A stretch of 5,378 nt of DNA from Pseudomonadota bacterium. Lineage in GTDB: Bacteria > Pseudomonadota > Gammaproteobacteria > Steroidobacterales > Woeseiaceae. A model generated the notes under the pieces. The model was not told the origin of the DNA and searched no databases. It worked only from the letters and a program-made list of their open reading frames with translations. The stretch lies in the NCBI GenBank assembly GCA_022567775.1, contig JADFGH010000183.1, forward strand, positions 1 through 5,378, written 5' to 3'. Positions within the stretch are counted from its first letter, which is position 1; each line of letters starts with the position of its first letter. The translations under genes were made by a program, and so were the position numbers. This document shows positions 1 to 5,230 of this stretch, in pieces.

Positions 1-24
1 TCCTTCACCTTTGTTAGCAACAGC

Positions 25-52
25 ATCGCCCGCCGGGGCGAGCTCCTTCGAT
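25..52 (-). repeat. REP-type palindromic repeat, copy 1
   Basis: Read on the minus strand this 28-mer has the pattern ATCGAAGGAGCTCGCC...GGCGGGCGAT. It matches copies at 96-123 and 146-173. The GTAGGAGC head followed by a short GC-rich hairpin ending in GCGA is typical of REP elements scattered between genes in Pseudomonas- and Xanthomonas-like genomes. Its inner stem (GCTCGC/GCGGGC) carries one non-Watson-Crick pair, so it is the least perfect copy. Confidence 0.7.
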
Positions 53-95
53 TGGGCTGTTGAAAAATCCACGGATGAATTTTGAATATCAAATC

Positions 96-123
96 ATCGC
101 TCGCTGGAGCGAGCTCCTACGAT
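96..123 (-). repeat. REP-type palindromic repeat, copy 2
   Basis: Second 28-bp copy, also on the minus strand. Its hairpin is perfect: GCTCGC, loop TCCA, GCGAGC. It faces copy 3 across a 22-bp spacer, so the two could fold into one long cruciform. They differ at 4 of 28 positions. Two of those differences are compensating changes in the stem (T:A here, C:G in copy 3), which suggests that the hairpin itself is maintained. Confidence 0.75.
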
Positions 124-145
124 TTTCCCGAGAATCGTTAGCAGA

Positions 146-173
146 TTCGTAGGAGCCCGCCCCAGCGGGCGAT
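146..173 (+). repeat. REP-type palindromic repeat, copy 3 (inverted partner of copy 2)
   Basis: Third 28-bp copy, on the plus strand, with a perfect stem GCCCGC, loop CCCA, GCGGGC. Together with copy 2 it forms a back-to-back REP pair (a REPIN or BIME-like unit) spanning 96-173. A short extra inverted repeat, ACGATT at 119-124 and AATCGT at 133-138, lies between them. The pair sits 94 nt beyond the stop of the pyrophosphokinase gene, where REP units often protect or end transcripts. No T-run follows, so it is not called a terminator. Confidence 0.75.
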
Positions 174-266
174 CACCAAACCATGGCTGCCAATCTAATG
201 TCATTTTCCCGCTGATCTTGAATTTGCGAGATGGTCCTATGCCATGGCAGCCATTAGCGCGCAGTA

Positions 267-1208
267 TCAGCCCTGCATTTCGCGAATACACTGCGCCAGC
301 AATTCCGCCGAACCGAGGATCGTGACGCGCTCGAGACATGCTTCACCAAGCCCGAGATTGCCGATCGCGACGCTGTCGGACACCACGATTTCGTCGATCC
401 CCGGATGCTCAAAAATTGCCGGCGCACCATGCTCGAACAATCCGTGGGTCGCACCGACCCTCACACTCTGCGCCCCCGCCTCCCTGCAGGCGCTCGCCGC
501 GCGACACAGGGTCGAACCACCGCCGATCATGTCGTCAAGAATCAGCACGTGTTTGCCGACCTCGCCGATCAGGCCCGAACCGCTGACGACGCCTTCGCTG
601 CGCCTCTTGTCCATGACGGCAAAGTGCTTGACGCTGCGCGAGCGCTCTGCATACGCCTCCAGGAACTGCCTGCTCACTTTGATGCCGCCCAGGTCCGGTG
701 ACACGATGGTATCGACGTCTTCAGGCGCCGTGCGCGCAAAATATTCCGCGAACAAATCAATGGTCGTCACGTTAACCGACGGGCAGGAGAAACTGTTCTC
801 GAACGCCGCTTGATTGTGAACGTCCATGGTAACGACCCTGTCAACGCCCACACTTTCCAGGATAGCCGCGACATATCGGCTAGTGACCGGATCATTTGCC
901 TTGGTCCGGCGGTCCTTCCTCGAGTAGGCGAAGTACGGCATCACCGCCGTTACCTGCTGCGCACCCGCATCTTTCAACGCACCAATAAAAAACAGCAGGC
1001 GGCATATCTTGTCATTGACTGAATAACTGCGATCACCGTGCAACGACGACAGGACATAGACAGCTTCGCCCCAGACGTCAACCAACGGCCGGCATTTGTG
1101 CTCGCCGCAGGCAAACTCGCGTTCCTCATGCGGGCTCAGGCGGCAGCCCAGTGCACTGGCCACGCCTGACCCCAGAGCCGAACTCGAGTTGAGAGCGAAC
1201 AGCAGCAT
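267..1208 (-). CDS. prs: ribose-phosphate pyrophosphokinase (PRPP synthetase family)
   Basis: Makes phosphoribosyl pyrophosphate (PRPP) from ribose 5-phosphate and ATP in the cytoplasm, feeding purine, pyrimidine, histidine, tryptophan and NAD synthesis. The 313-residue product has the normal family length. Visible motifs are FACGEHKCRP (32-41), PYFAYSRKDRRTK (91-103), the DVHNQAAFENSF metal/ATP segment (129-140), the catalytic-loop MDKRR (199-203) and the PRPP loop DDMIGGGST (225-233). The loop is unusual: the usual form is DDxxx(T/S)(A/G)GT, and here a Ser precedes the Thr. The DVHN segment differs from the DLHA of the housekeeping enzyme, so this is probably a second-type paralog. I chose ATG at 1208 because the family begins with M-L/M-L-F-A-L. 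A GTG at 1244 would add 12 residues. Neither start has a clear Shine-Dalgarno site. It is divergent from the CBS gene. The family call is firm; the paralog role is inferred. Confidence 0.9.
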   Translation of the reverse strand: MLLFALNSSSALGSGVASALGCRLSPHEEREFACGEHKCRPLVDVWGEAVYVLSSLHGDRSYSVNDKICRLLFFIGALKDAGAQQVTAVMPYFAYSRKDRRTKANDPVTSRYVAAILESVGVDRVVTMDVHNQAAFENSFSCPSVNVTTIDLFAEYFARTAPEDVDTIVSPDLGGIKVSRQFLEAYAERSRSVKHFAVMDKRRSEGVVSGSGLIGEVGKHVLILDDMIGGGSTLCRAASACREAGAQSVRVGATHGLFEHGAPAIFEHPGIDEIVVSDSVAIGNLGLGEACLERVTILGSAELLAQCIREMQG

Positions 1209-1262
1209 AGCGGCGATGCTAGACTCGTGGGCAAGATACTGCACTAAGGATTACTACGGACG

Positions 1263-1278
1263 CGCCGGCATGCCGGCG
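1263..1278. promoter_or_regulatory. perfect 16-bp palindrome between divergent genes, possible operator
   Basis: CGCCGGCA is followed directly by its own reverse complement TGCCGGCG. The site lies in the 189-bp intergenic region between the divergently transcribed pyrophosphokinase and CBS genes, 55 bp upstream of the pyrophosphokinase ATG. A spacer-free palindrome here could bind a dimeric regulator acting on either gene. No T-run follows on either strand, which argues against a terminator. No regulator is identified. Confidence 0.4.
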
Positions 1279-1397
1279 TTCATCGCAGGTAAGCATATCT
1301 ACTACTTCAACTCCGGCGACAGGTGGCGCATAAATAGAGCGTCAGTGCCAAGCACTCAAGGTCTTGTTATAGACTCGAGAACGAAAAGGAGCATGCC

Positions 1398-1862
1398 ATG
1401 CGAGCCATCGACATGAGCCCGCCGATATTAGCGACCATCGACGAATCCACGCCGCTGATTGAGGCGGCCAAAATGATGCGTGAAAAAGGCGTTGGCGATT
1501 TGCTGATTGCCCGCATGAGCGACCGGGCGGCGCGACCCGTTGGCCTGATCACGGATCGCGACATTGTCGTGCATGCCATTGCCTGCGATCTGAAACCCGA
1601 CGAACTGACGGTCGGCGACCTGTGCACGCGGGACCCGGTTACGGTCGACGTCGATGCCGACCTGGCCCAGATCACCGCGGCAATGAGCAAACATGGCGTC
1701 CGGCGTGTACTGGTCACCCGGGATTCCGAGATCGCGGGCGTCGTCACCCTGGACGACGTCATCGACGCAATGGCGCAAATAATGAACAATCTCAGCGACA
1801 TGCTGACACGCCAGCTCGACTACGAACTGGCACACATGGTGTCGCAGGATAATGCCGCCTGA
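1398..1862 (+). CDS. two-CBS-domain protein (adenylate-sensing type)
   Basis: A 154-residue soluble protein made almost entirely of a Bateman module. CBS1 covers roughly residues 8-62 with the nucleotide-contact motif GLITDRDI (49-56). CBS2 covers roughly 79-128 with GVVTLDDVID (114-123). The aspartates at 55 and 120 sit where CBS proteins contact the ribose of a bound adenine nucleotide. A short helical tail (about 130-145) follows. Stand-alone CBS pairs usually bind AMP, ADP, ATP or related ligands and regulate a partner; the partner here is unknown. The start is supported by the Shine-Dalgarno AAGGAG at 1386-1391, 6 nt from the ATG. The gene is 27 nt upstream of the hibernation-factor remnant, which once probably formed an operon with it, and divergent from PRPP synthetase. 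Sensing of adenylate charge in stress is an inference from ligand type and neighbours. Confidence 0.88.
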   Translation: MRAIDMSPPILATIDESTPLIEAAKMMREKGVGDLLIARMSDRAARPVGLITDRDIVVHAIACDLKPDELTVGDLCTRDPVTVDVDADLAQITAAMSKHGVRRVLVTRDSEIAGVVTLDDVIDAMAQIMNNLSDMLTRQLDYELAHMVSQDNAA

Positions 1863-1889
1863 GGCAGGCCACCAATAGCCGGAACAAAC

Positions 1890-2056
1890 ATGCAGAAGCC
1901 ACTGGAAATCACCTTTCGCCACATGGATCCTTCACCGGCGCTGGAGGCCGCCGTACGTGAGCGTGCACGGAGTTGCGTTTTGTCGAGGAAGCCGGAGAGC
2001 AGGGTCCGCAGGCAAGCACCTTATTTGTCATAGGCAAGCATCATCCGGTCCCGTGA
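1890..2056 (+). pseudogene. remnant of ribosome hibernation factor (HPF/RaiA) fused to a cold-shock domain
   Basis: The first 27 codons (1890-1970) read MQKPLEITFRHMDPSPALEA and onward to RERAR, the start of the HPF/RaiA (S30AE) family. From about 1970, in another frame, the sequence reads ELRFVEEAGEQGPQAST and ends VIGKHHPVP at a TGA (2054-2056). That is the C-terminal end of the cold-shock domain found in HPF-CSD fusion proteins. Everything between, about 130 codons in an intact homolog, is gone. The fused reading frame from the ATG instead yields a 47-residue peptide ending at TAG 2031-2033. Intact relatives bind the 30S decoding site and idle ribosomes under stress; this one cannot. A weak GGA 6 nt before the ATG and the 27-nt distance to the CBS gene suggest former co-transcription. 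Confidence 0.78.
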
Positions 2057-2076
2057 GGTGACGCTGCCCGACCCCC

Positions 2077-2102
2077 GGATTGCCGCTGCGCTCGCAAAGA
2101 CG
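2077..2102 (-). repeat. REP-like intergenic element (CGTC-TTGCGAGCG-CAATCC type)
   Basis: On the minus strand this reads CGTCTTTGCGAGCGCAGCGG and then CAATCC. It resembles the widespread bacterial intergenic repeat whose usual form is CGTCATTGCGAGCG...AGCAATCC. TTGC and GCAA form the outer stem. It lies between the hibernation-factor remnant and the SEC-C gene, and could mark the site of the rearrangement that removed most of the former. A single copy is present, so the assignment rests on recollection of the repeat type. Confidence 0.35.
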
Positions 2103-2152
2103 AAAATAAGCAACTACGATCAGCGCTCGCCATTTAATTCTCCGGGGCGACA

Positions 2153-3622
2153 TTGCGCGATTACTTCGATGAACTAATCCGGCAGCTCGCGGCATACGGC
2201 ATCGCGATCGATGAGGCGTTCCTGCACGGCTTGCTGAGCGGCTGCGCCACCATTCCGCTGGTGGACCTGGATAAGCTGAACCTGGAGCTCTCCTCCGGGC
2301 AGCCGCTTGCCGACGTCGTCCGCGAGGCAACGGTCGATGCAGTGCATGAGCTGTCCGCGGCGTTGTCCGATGAATCGTTTCGGGCCCGCTTCGACACCGG
2401 TCAGGATGCCGAAGCGCGGCGCTGGATCGAAGGTTACGTCAAAGCCGTGGACCTGCACGAGGTGCGATGGGAGGAGCAAAACGAGCTGCATCTCGACGCC
2501 GGCGCGAATCTGATCATGCTCCACGCATTGATCGACGGCACATTGCAGCGTGACATCGACATGAGCCTGCCGGGACCTGCCGATCTGCAGGAGCACCCGG
2601 TGATGGTCACCAACCTGGTCCTCGACATCTACCAGCAGTTTCACGACGACGCGGATGACGATTTCGACATCTATGACGCTGACGATCTGGAACCGTTGCT
2701 GCATTTCTCTGACGAAGATCTCAAAGAGATGAGCGAAGAGGAACTCTTTGGTCTCGTTGTCGCCTATGACGACGAACTGTCATTGCAGGTCGTCTATGAA
2801 TGCGCCAGACGCGAGGAGGCCATGGTGCCCGTGCTGCGAGAGCACCTCGAGGACGCCATAAACTGGACCGACAACGTCGATGAAAGTGACTGGTGGGCAC
2901 TGCTGCACGCGGTGCATATTCTCGGCCTCGTTCCCGGCGAGGCATCGGCCGGGGTTCTGCTTGACGCTTTCCGGCGCATCAACTTCGACGAGGGCAACAA
3001 CCTGTCCGACTGGCTGTCGTCGTCCTGGCCCGCCCTGTGTCAGAACAAGCGCGAATACACGACCACCCCGCTCAAGACAATTGCGGAGGACCGCAAAATA
3101 CGCTGGTACGCGCGTTGCCAGGCCGTCGACTGCGTGCTGGCGGATGCCGAGGAAAGAGGCACTGCCGAACTGGAGCAGGCCATCGACTGGCTTGCGGCAC
3201 TGTGCGGCGACCACTCCGAGGATGATGACTTTCGGGTCATCGCTGGTCACACCTTGCTCGATTACCCGCGCGAGCGATGGCGAGCGGTCATGCAAGGACT
3301 GGTGGCGCTGCAGAAACCGCAATCACTAATCGTCAACGCCTACACCAAGGCCGATATTCAGCACGCATTCGATGCGGGCGACAATCCGGAATGGCACCGC
3401 TTCAACAACCCCTGGAAGTTTTACGACGCGGATGAAATCCGGCGCCGGCAAGAGCGCTGGCTAAAGGAAGACGGGGACGTCGAATTCGACACGTACCGGC
3501 ACGAGCCTCGTGAGCCGCAGCACACCTATGTGCGCGAGCAAGCGAAGATCGGGCGCAACGACCCCTGCCCCTGCGGCAGCGGCCGCAAATACAAGAAGTG
3601 CTGCATGAACGCGTTGCACTGA
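2153..3622 (+). CDS. UPF0149-like / SEC-C zinc-motif protein of unknown function
   Basis: A 489-residue cytoplasmic protein with no signal peptide or membrane segment. Residues about 1-160 look like the YecA/YgfB (UPF0149) fold, with LHGLLSGCA at 24-32. Residues 164-200 are extremely acidic (about half Asp/Glu). Residues about 205-425 are Trp-rich and helical, like HEAT-type or DUF1186 repeats. The tail is a perfect SEC-C motif, [17 protein letters not shown] (468-484), with zinc ligands C472, C474, C483 and C484. SEC-C tails occur on SecA, where they bind SecB and ribosomes, and on many uncharacterised proteins. The start is TTG at 2153: an in-frame TAA lies at 2135-2137 and no ATG or GTG falls between. 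A GGGG tract 5 nt upstream may serve as ribosome binding site. The gene stands alone between two pseudogenes. The motif is certain; domain limits are by eye and function is unknown. Confidence 0.88.
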   Translation: MRDYFDELIRQLAAYGIAIDEAFLHGLLSGCATIPLVDLDKLNLELSSGQPLADVVREATVDAVHELSAALSDESFRARFDTGQDAEARRWIEGYVKAVDLHEVRWEEQNELHLDAGANLIMLHALIDGTLQRDIDMSLPGPADLQEHPVMVTNLVLDIYQQFHDDADDDFDIYDADDLEPLLHFSDEDLKEMSEEELFGLVVAYDDELSLQVVYECARREEAMVPVLREHLEDAINWTDNVDESDWWALLHAVHILGLVPGEASAGVLLDAFRRINFDEGNNLSDWLSSSWPALCQNKREYTTTPLKTIAEDRKIRWYARCQAVDCVLADAEERGTAELEQAIDWLAALCGDHSEDDDFRVIAGHTLLDYPRERWRAVMQGLVALQKPQSLIVNAYTKADIQHAFDAGDNPEWHRFNNPWKFYDADEIRRRQERWLKEDGDVEFDTYRHEPREPQHTYVREQAKIGRNDPCPCGSGRKYKKCCMNALH

Positions 3623-3640
3623 GCCGCGAGCGCCTCTGCC

Positions 3641-3842
3641 GCCATTCTCGCTAGCTGAAACCCGGGAATTTATTCGCTGGCAAGTCGAGTCGGCGGGTGC
3701 CGCAGACATTGGCGGCGGGCTCGACTTTCAATACACATACTGAGGACGCACGCAGAGTATCCGGATCAACGATCAATGGCGGATCTGTTTCCGCTGGGTC
3801 AGGGAGGAGGTCTGCGATGTCGAGATCGTTGATTATCATTAG
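3641..3842 (+). pseudogene. higB: degraded HigB-type (RelE/ParE superfamily) toxin gene
   Basis: Two pieces of a HigB mRNA-interferase remain. In one frame, 3667-3727 reads NLFAGKSSRRVPQTLAAGS, matching the N-terminal LF-G-K-SRR-P segment of the family. In another frame, 3753-3842 reads QSIRINDQWRICFRW and then DVEIVDYH with a TAG, the conserved C-terminus. The roughly 40 residues normally between them (the A-RKL-L-A, R-P and L-GDR segments) are lost, and stops at 3652-3654 and 3741-3743 interrupt the frames. The ATTCTC at 3644-3649 may be the old start region without its ATG. The C-terminus resembles, but is not identical to, the intact HigB on the opposite strand at 4282-4569, so this is a different member rather than a fresh copy. 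It cannot make a toxin. Confidence 0.75.
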
Positions 3843-3851
3843 GAGTTGCGA

Positions 3852-3920
3852 ATGGTCTTGTTGAGACTTAGACGACCCTCGCCGTTTGACGGAGCTGTCC
3901 AGGACTCCCGGACACCCTGA
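3852..3920 (+). pseudogene. possible stub of the antitoxin partner (higA) of the degraded higB
   Basis: The TAG of the higB remnant overlaps a good Shine-Dalgarno site (AGGAG, 3841-3845), followed 6 nt later by ATG at 3852. This is exactly the arrangement expected for higA. The frame gives only 22 codons before a TGA. Residues 5-14 (RLRRPSPFDG) faintly recall the R-P-xHPG start of HigA proteins, but no helix-turn-helix follows. Either higA was cut off just after its start or the resemblance is chance. The ribosome binding site is the firmer part of this call. Confidence 0.35.
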
Positions 3921-3940
3921 GCCAAGTCTGGCGTCCTCAC

Positions 3941-3976
3941 GGGATGACGACAGTTGGCCACTCGTTACGAAGACGG
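3941..3976 (+). repeat. imperfect direct repeat flanking higBA, left copy
   Basis: This 36-bp segment aligns without gaps to 4624-4659 at 27 of 36 positions. The shared exact core is TGGCCACTC (3955-3963 and 4638-4646), with GTGAC/ATGAC-type sequence before it and CGA-GACGG after. The two copies bracket the complete higBA operon and its operator. This may be the scar of insertion or duplication of the module, or two copies of an old intergenic repeat. Confidence 0.5.
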
Positions 3977-3995
3977 TTTGCTAGCGCCTCTCCGG

Positions 3996-4274
3996 CTAGG
4001 CGACTTGTTCGACTTCCGATTCGATGCGCGCGCCCAACTCAAGCTCGGTCTCGTTGAGATCGTAACGCGTTTGGAGATTCATCCAGAACTGCGCACTGTT
4101 GCCAAAGTAACGACCTAACCGTAGCGCGGTCTCAGGTGTGATCGCCCGCTTGGCGTTGAGTATCGCCGTAATGCGCCCTGAAGGTACATGCAGTGCCAAT
4201 GCCAGCTTATTGGCCGAGAGCTCGCGGGCAACAAGCTCTCGTTTCAAAACACGACCAGGATGAACGGAAACCAT
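3996..4274 (-). CDS. higA: HigA-type antitoxin, HTH Xre family
   Basis: A 92-residue DNA-binding antitoxin that neutralises HigB and represses its own operon. It opens with VSVHPGRVLKRELV, the family's HPG signature. A five-helix Xre fold runs over residues about 8-65, with the helix-turn-helix around LSANKLALALHVPSGRITAI (19-38), and closes with the typical FWMNLQTRYDL segment (63-73). I chose the ATG at 4274, since a longer upstream reading would run through higB in another frame and the HPG motif belongs near the start. It begins 7 nt after the higB stop, and an AAAGGA about 10 nt upstream, inside the end of higB, can serve as ribosome binding site. The toxin-first order is typical of higBA. 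All expected segments are present, so it is probably functional. Confidence 0.92.
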   Translation of the reverse strand: MVSVHPGRVLKRELVARELSANKLALALHVPSGRITAILNAKRAITPETALRLGRYFGNSAQFWMNLQTRYDLNETELELGARIESEVEQVA

Positions 4275-4281
4275 AGCGTGG

Positions 4282-4569
4282 TTATCCTTTGTGGTAATCA
4301 ACAATCTCGACGTCGTATGCGTCGCCTCTTTTGAACAAAAAACAGATCCGCCAGGGACCATTAACTGACATCGCCCACTGACCCTTCCGATTGCCAGTGA
4401 GTTTGTGCAATCCGACACTTTTCAACGGACTCAGGTCTTTGAGTGATGTCGCTGCATCAAGGGCCGCCAGCAATTCCTCGGCCGCCTCGATATCCAAGCC
4501 ACGAAATTTCGAAACTTTACCCTGTTCAGAGAACCGCTGGCTGGTACGAGTCGCCCAGGACTTGATCAT
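4282..4569 (-). CDS. higB: HigB-type toxin, RelE/ParE superfamily mRNA interferase
   Basis: A 95-residue toxin of the RelE/HigB fold, which cleaves mRNA on the ribosome when HigA is lost. Family landmarks are all present: the helical start IKSWATRTSQRFSEQG, LDAATSLKDL (37-46), the LHKL and GNRKGQW strand region (54-65), GPWRICF (71-77) carrying the conserved R74, and DAYDVEIVDYH (83-93), whose Tyr-His end belongs to the active-site area. Length is normal and no frame lesion is visible. The ATG at 4569 has no good Shine-Dalgarno site and lies 6 nt from a strong -10 box, so the mRNA is probably leaderless. It is co-transcribed with higA and controlled by the operator at 4579-4599. Confidence 0.92.
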   Translation of the reverse strand: MIKSWATRTSQRFSEQGKVSKFRGLDIEAAEELLAALDAATSLKDLSPLKSVGLHKLTGNRKGQWAMSVNGPWRICFLFKRGDAYDVEIVDYHKG

Positions 4570-4575
4570 CCGTGC

Positions 4576-4603
4576 ATTGTACTACGTGACGCGTAGTACG
4601 CAA
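4576..4603 (-). promoter_or_regulatory. higBA promoter (sigma70 type), predicted leaderless
   Basis: On the minus strand the -35 is TTGCGT (4603-4598) and the -10 is TACAAT (4581-4576), with a 16-bp spacer. The -10 matches consensus at 5 of 6 positions. Only GCACGG separates it from the higB ATG, so transcription should start at or next to the A of the start codon. The spacer is filled almost exactly by the operator palindrome. Confidence 0.6.
4579..4599. promoter_or_regulatory. higBA operator, perfect inverted repeat
   Basis: GTACTACG (4579-4586), a 5-bp spacer TGACG, and CGTAGTAC (4592-4599) form a perfect 8-bp inverted repeat. It overlaps the -10 box and spans the gap to the -35 box, so bound HigA or HigBA complex would block RNA polymerase. 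Position and form fit autorepression by an Xre-type antitoxin. Binding is inferred, not shown. Confidence 0.72.
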
Positions 4604-4623
4604 AGCGTTAAATAGCGCCCCAA

Positions 4624-4659
4624 GGGGTGACAACACCTGGCCACTCACATCGAGGACGG
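4624..4659 (+). repeat. imperfect direct repeat flanking higBA, right copy
   Basis: Partner of the segment at 3941-3976 in the same orientation, 683 bp away. The mismatches cluster in one 4-bp block (4647-4650) plus five scattered bases. It lies just upstream of the higBA promoter and about 60 bp before mntA. Confidence 0.5.
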
Positions 4660-4682
4660 ACCCGCAGGTCACACGGATAAAT

Positions 4683-4712
4683 ACCGATTCCACCGGATTG
4701 GTGCTATACGAT
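4683..4712 (+). promoter_or_regulatory. possible mntA promoter with imperfect palindrome
   Basis: An imperfect 20-bp inverted repeat (ACCGATTCCA / CCGGATTGGT, 4683-4702) precedes overlapping -10-like boxes: an extended form TGCTATACG (4702-4710) and TACGAT (4707-4712). The latter ends 6 nt before the mntA ATG, the same spacing as at higB and the RHH gene. No convincing -35 box is visible, so the call is tentative. Confidence 0.3.
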
Positions 4713-4718
4713 AATCTC

Positions 4719-5003
4719 ATGGACACGCTGATCGCCCGCAACAGAAAACAAATCCTCGAATTCGCACGACGCCGAGGTGTTCGTAACATTCGATTGTTTG
4801 GATCAAGATCTCGCGGTGACGCCGACCCTGCAAGCGACGTGGATTTACTGGTCGAACTCGAACAAGGCCGTACAGGACTGGCGCTCGGTGGTTTCCTGAT
4901 GGATGTTTCCGAACTGCTTGGCCGCAGAGTGGATGTCGTCACGGACAACGCCCTGCATCCGCGGCTTCGTGACCGTGTTTTGAAAGAGGCTGTGCCACTT
5001 TGA
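4719..5003 (+). CDS. mntA: MNT-type minimal nucleotidyltransferase antitoxin (MntA)
   Basis: A 94-residue nucleotidyltransferase. In HEPN/MNT modules it neutralises the HepT RNase by transferring AMP to a tyrosine near the toxin's active site. The fold signature G28-S29-X10-D40-X-D42 is intact (GSRSRGDADPASDVDLLV), and the third metal ligand is D72 in RRVDVVTD. Length is normal for the family. I chose ATG at 4719. A TTG at 4698 would add seven residues, but these are not family-like and overlap the putative -10 region. The stop overlaps the TTG start of hepT (TTGA at 5000-5003), showing a translationally coupled pair. The enzyme looks active, yet its toxin is broken, so it is now an orphan antitoxin or works elsewhere. 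A diverged stand-alone role cannot be excluded. Confidence 0.9.
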   Translation: MDTLIARNRKQILEFARRRGVRNIRLFGSRSRGDADPASDVDLLVELEQGRTGLALGGFLMDVSELLGRRVDVVTDNALHPRLRDRVLKEAVPL

Positions 5004-5230
5004 CCCGGAAAGACGACTCTGTTTATGTCGAGCATATTCTGGAAAGCATTAAGCGAATTGCCGAGTACGTTGAAGACGGAAAAAGCGGGTTTTATCAGTC
5101 TACGTTGATTCAGGATGCCGTGACTCGCAACCTGCAGGTACTCGCGGAATCGAGTCAGCGCTTGTCAGACGAATTCAAATCCCAGCACACCAGCATACCG
5201 TAGCGAGAACTCTCGGGATTCCGCAACATC
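5000..5230 (+). pseudogene. hepT: truncated HEPN toxin (HepT, DUF86), nonsense mutation and lost 3' end
   Basis: The first 67 codons are a good HepT N-terminal half: VYVEHILESIKRI near the start, then LIQDAVTRNLQVLAESSQRL (36-55). After HTSIP comes TAG (5201-5203), exactly where relatives have Trp (IPW-x-x-I/L-G-x-R). The same frame then continues RELSGFRNI to 5230 before homology ends. The catalytic R-X4-6-H motif of HEPN RNases (RN-x-x-x-H-x-Y) therefore keeps its Arg but not its His or Tyr, and the last two helices are missing. Intact HepT is about 115-120 residues. The predicted 67-residue product cannot act as an RNase. It starts with TTG overlapping the mntA stop. TGG-to-TAG may be the first inactivating event, the deletion a second. 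Confidence 0.85.

Noticed and set aside
54..70. GGGCTGTTGAAAAATCC, which resembles terminal repeats of some insertion sequences
   Set aside because: No partner end, transposase or target duplication is visible in the window.
183..254. Inverted repeat ATGGCTGCCA / TGGCAGCCAT downstream of the pyrophosphokinase gene as terminator
   Set aside because: The 52-bp loop is too large and there is no T-run; the motif is itself near-palindromic (CCATGG), which makes such pairs easy.
1361..1373. TATAGA as -10 of a CBS gene promoter
   Set aside because: No -35 box at suitable spacing and only four of six consensus bases.
1096..1416. Plus-strand frame of 106 codons across the prs start, ending with a GKHIYYFNSGDRWRI stretch
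   Set aside because: Most of it is antisense to the well-supported prs gene, it has no ribosome binding site, and the stretch is too short to call a domain.
2073..2147. CCCCGGA/TCCGGGG repeat that could hide the SEC-C gene's ribosome binding site
   Set aside because: The arms are only 7 bp with a 62-nt loop; chance is the simpler explanation.
3682..3727. Hairpin with 8-bp arms AAGTCGAG/CTCGACTT and an inner GCCGC/GCGGC stem, 60 nt after the SEC-C gene, as terminator
   Set aside because: It lies inside readable higB remnant sequence, its loop is long and only three T residues follow.
3980..4001. CTAGC/GCTAG hairpin at the end of higA as terminator
   Set aside because: The stem is about 5 bp, it overlaps the stop codon and no T-run follows on the minus strand.
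4607..4613. GTTAAAT, fitting the integron attC core GTTRRRY, as evidence that higBA is an integron cassette
   Set aside because: The orientation and the missing partner core on the other side of higBA do not fit an attC site; a 7-bp degenerate match is common by chance.
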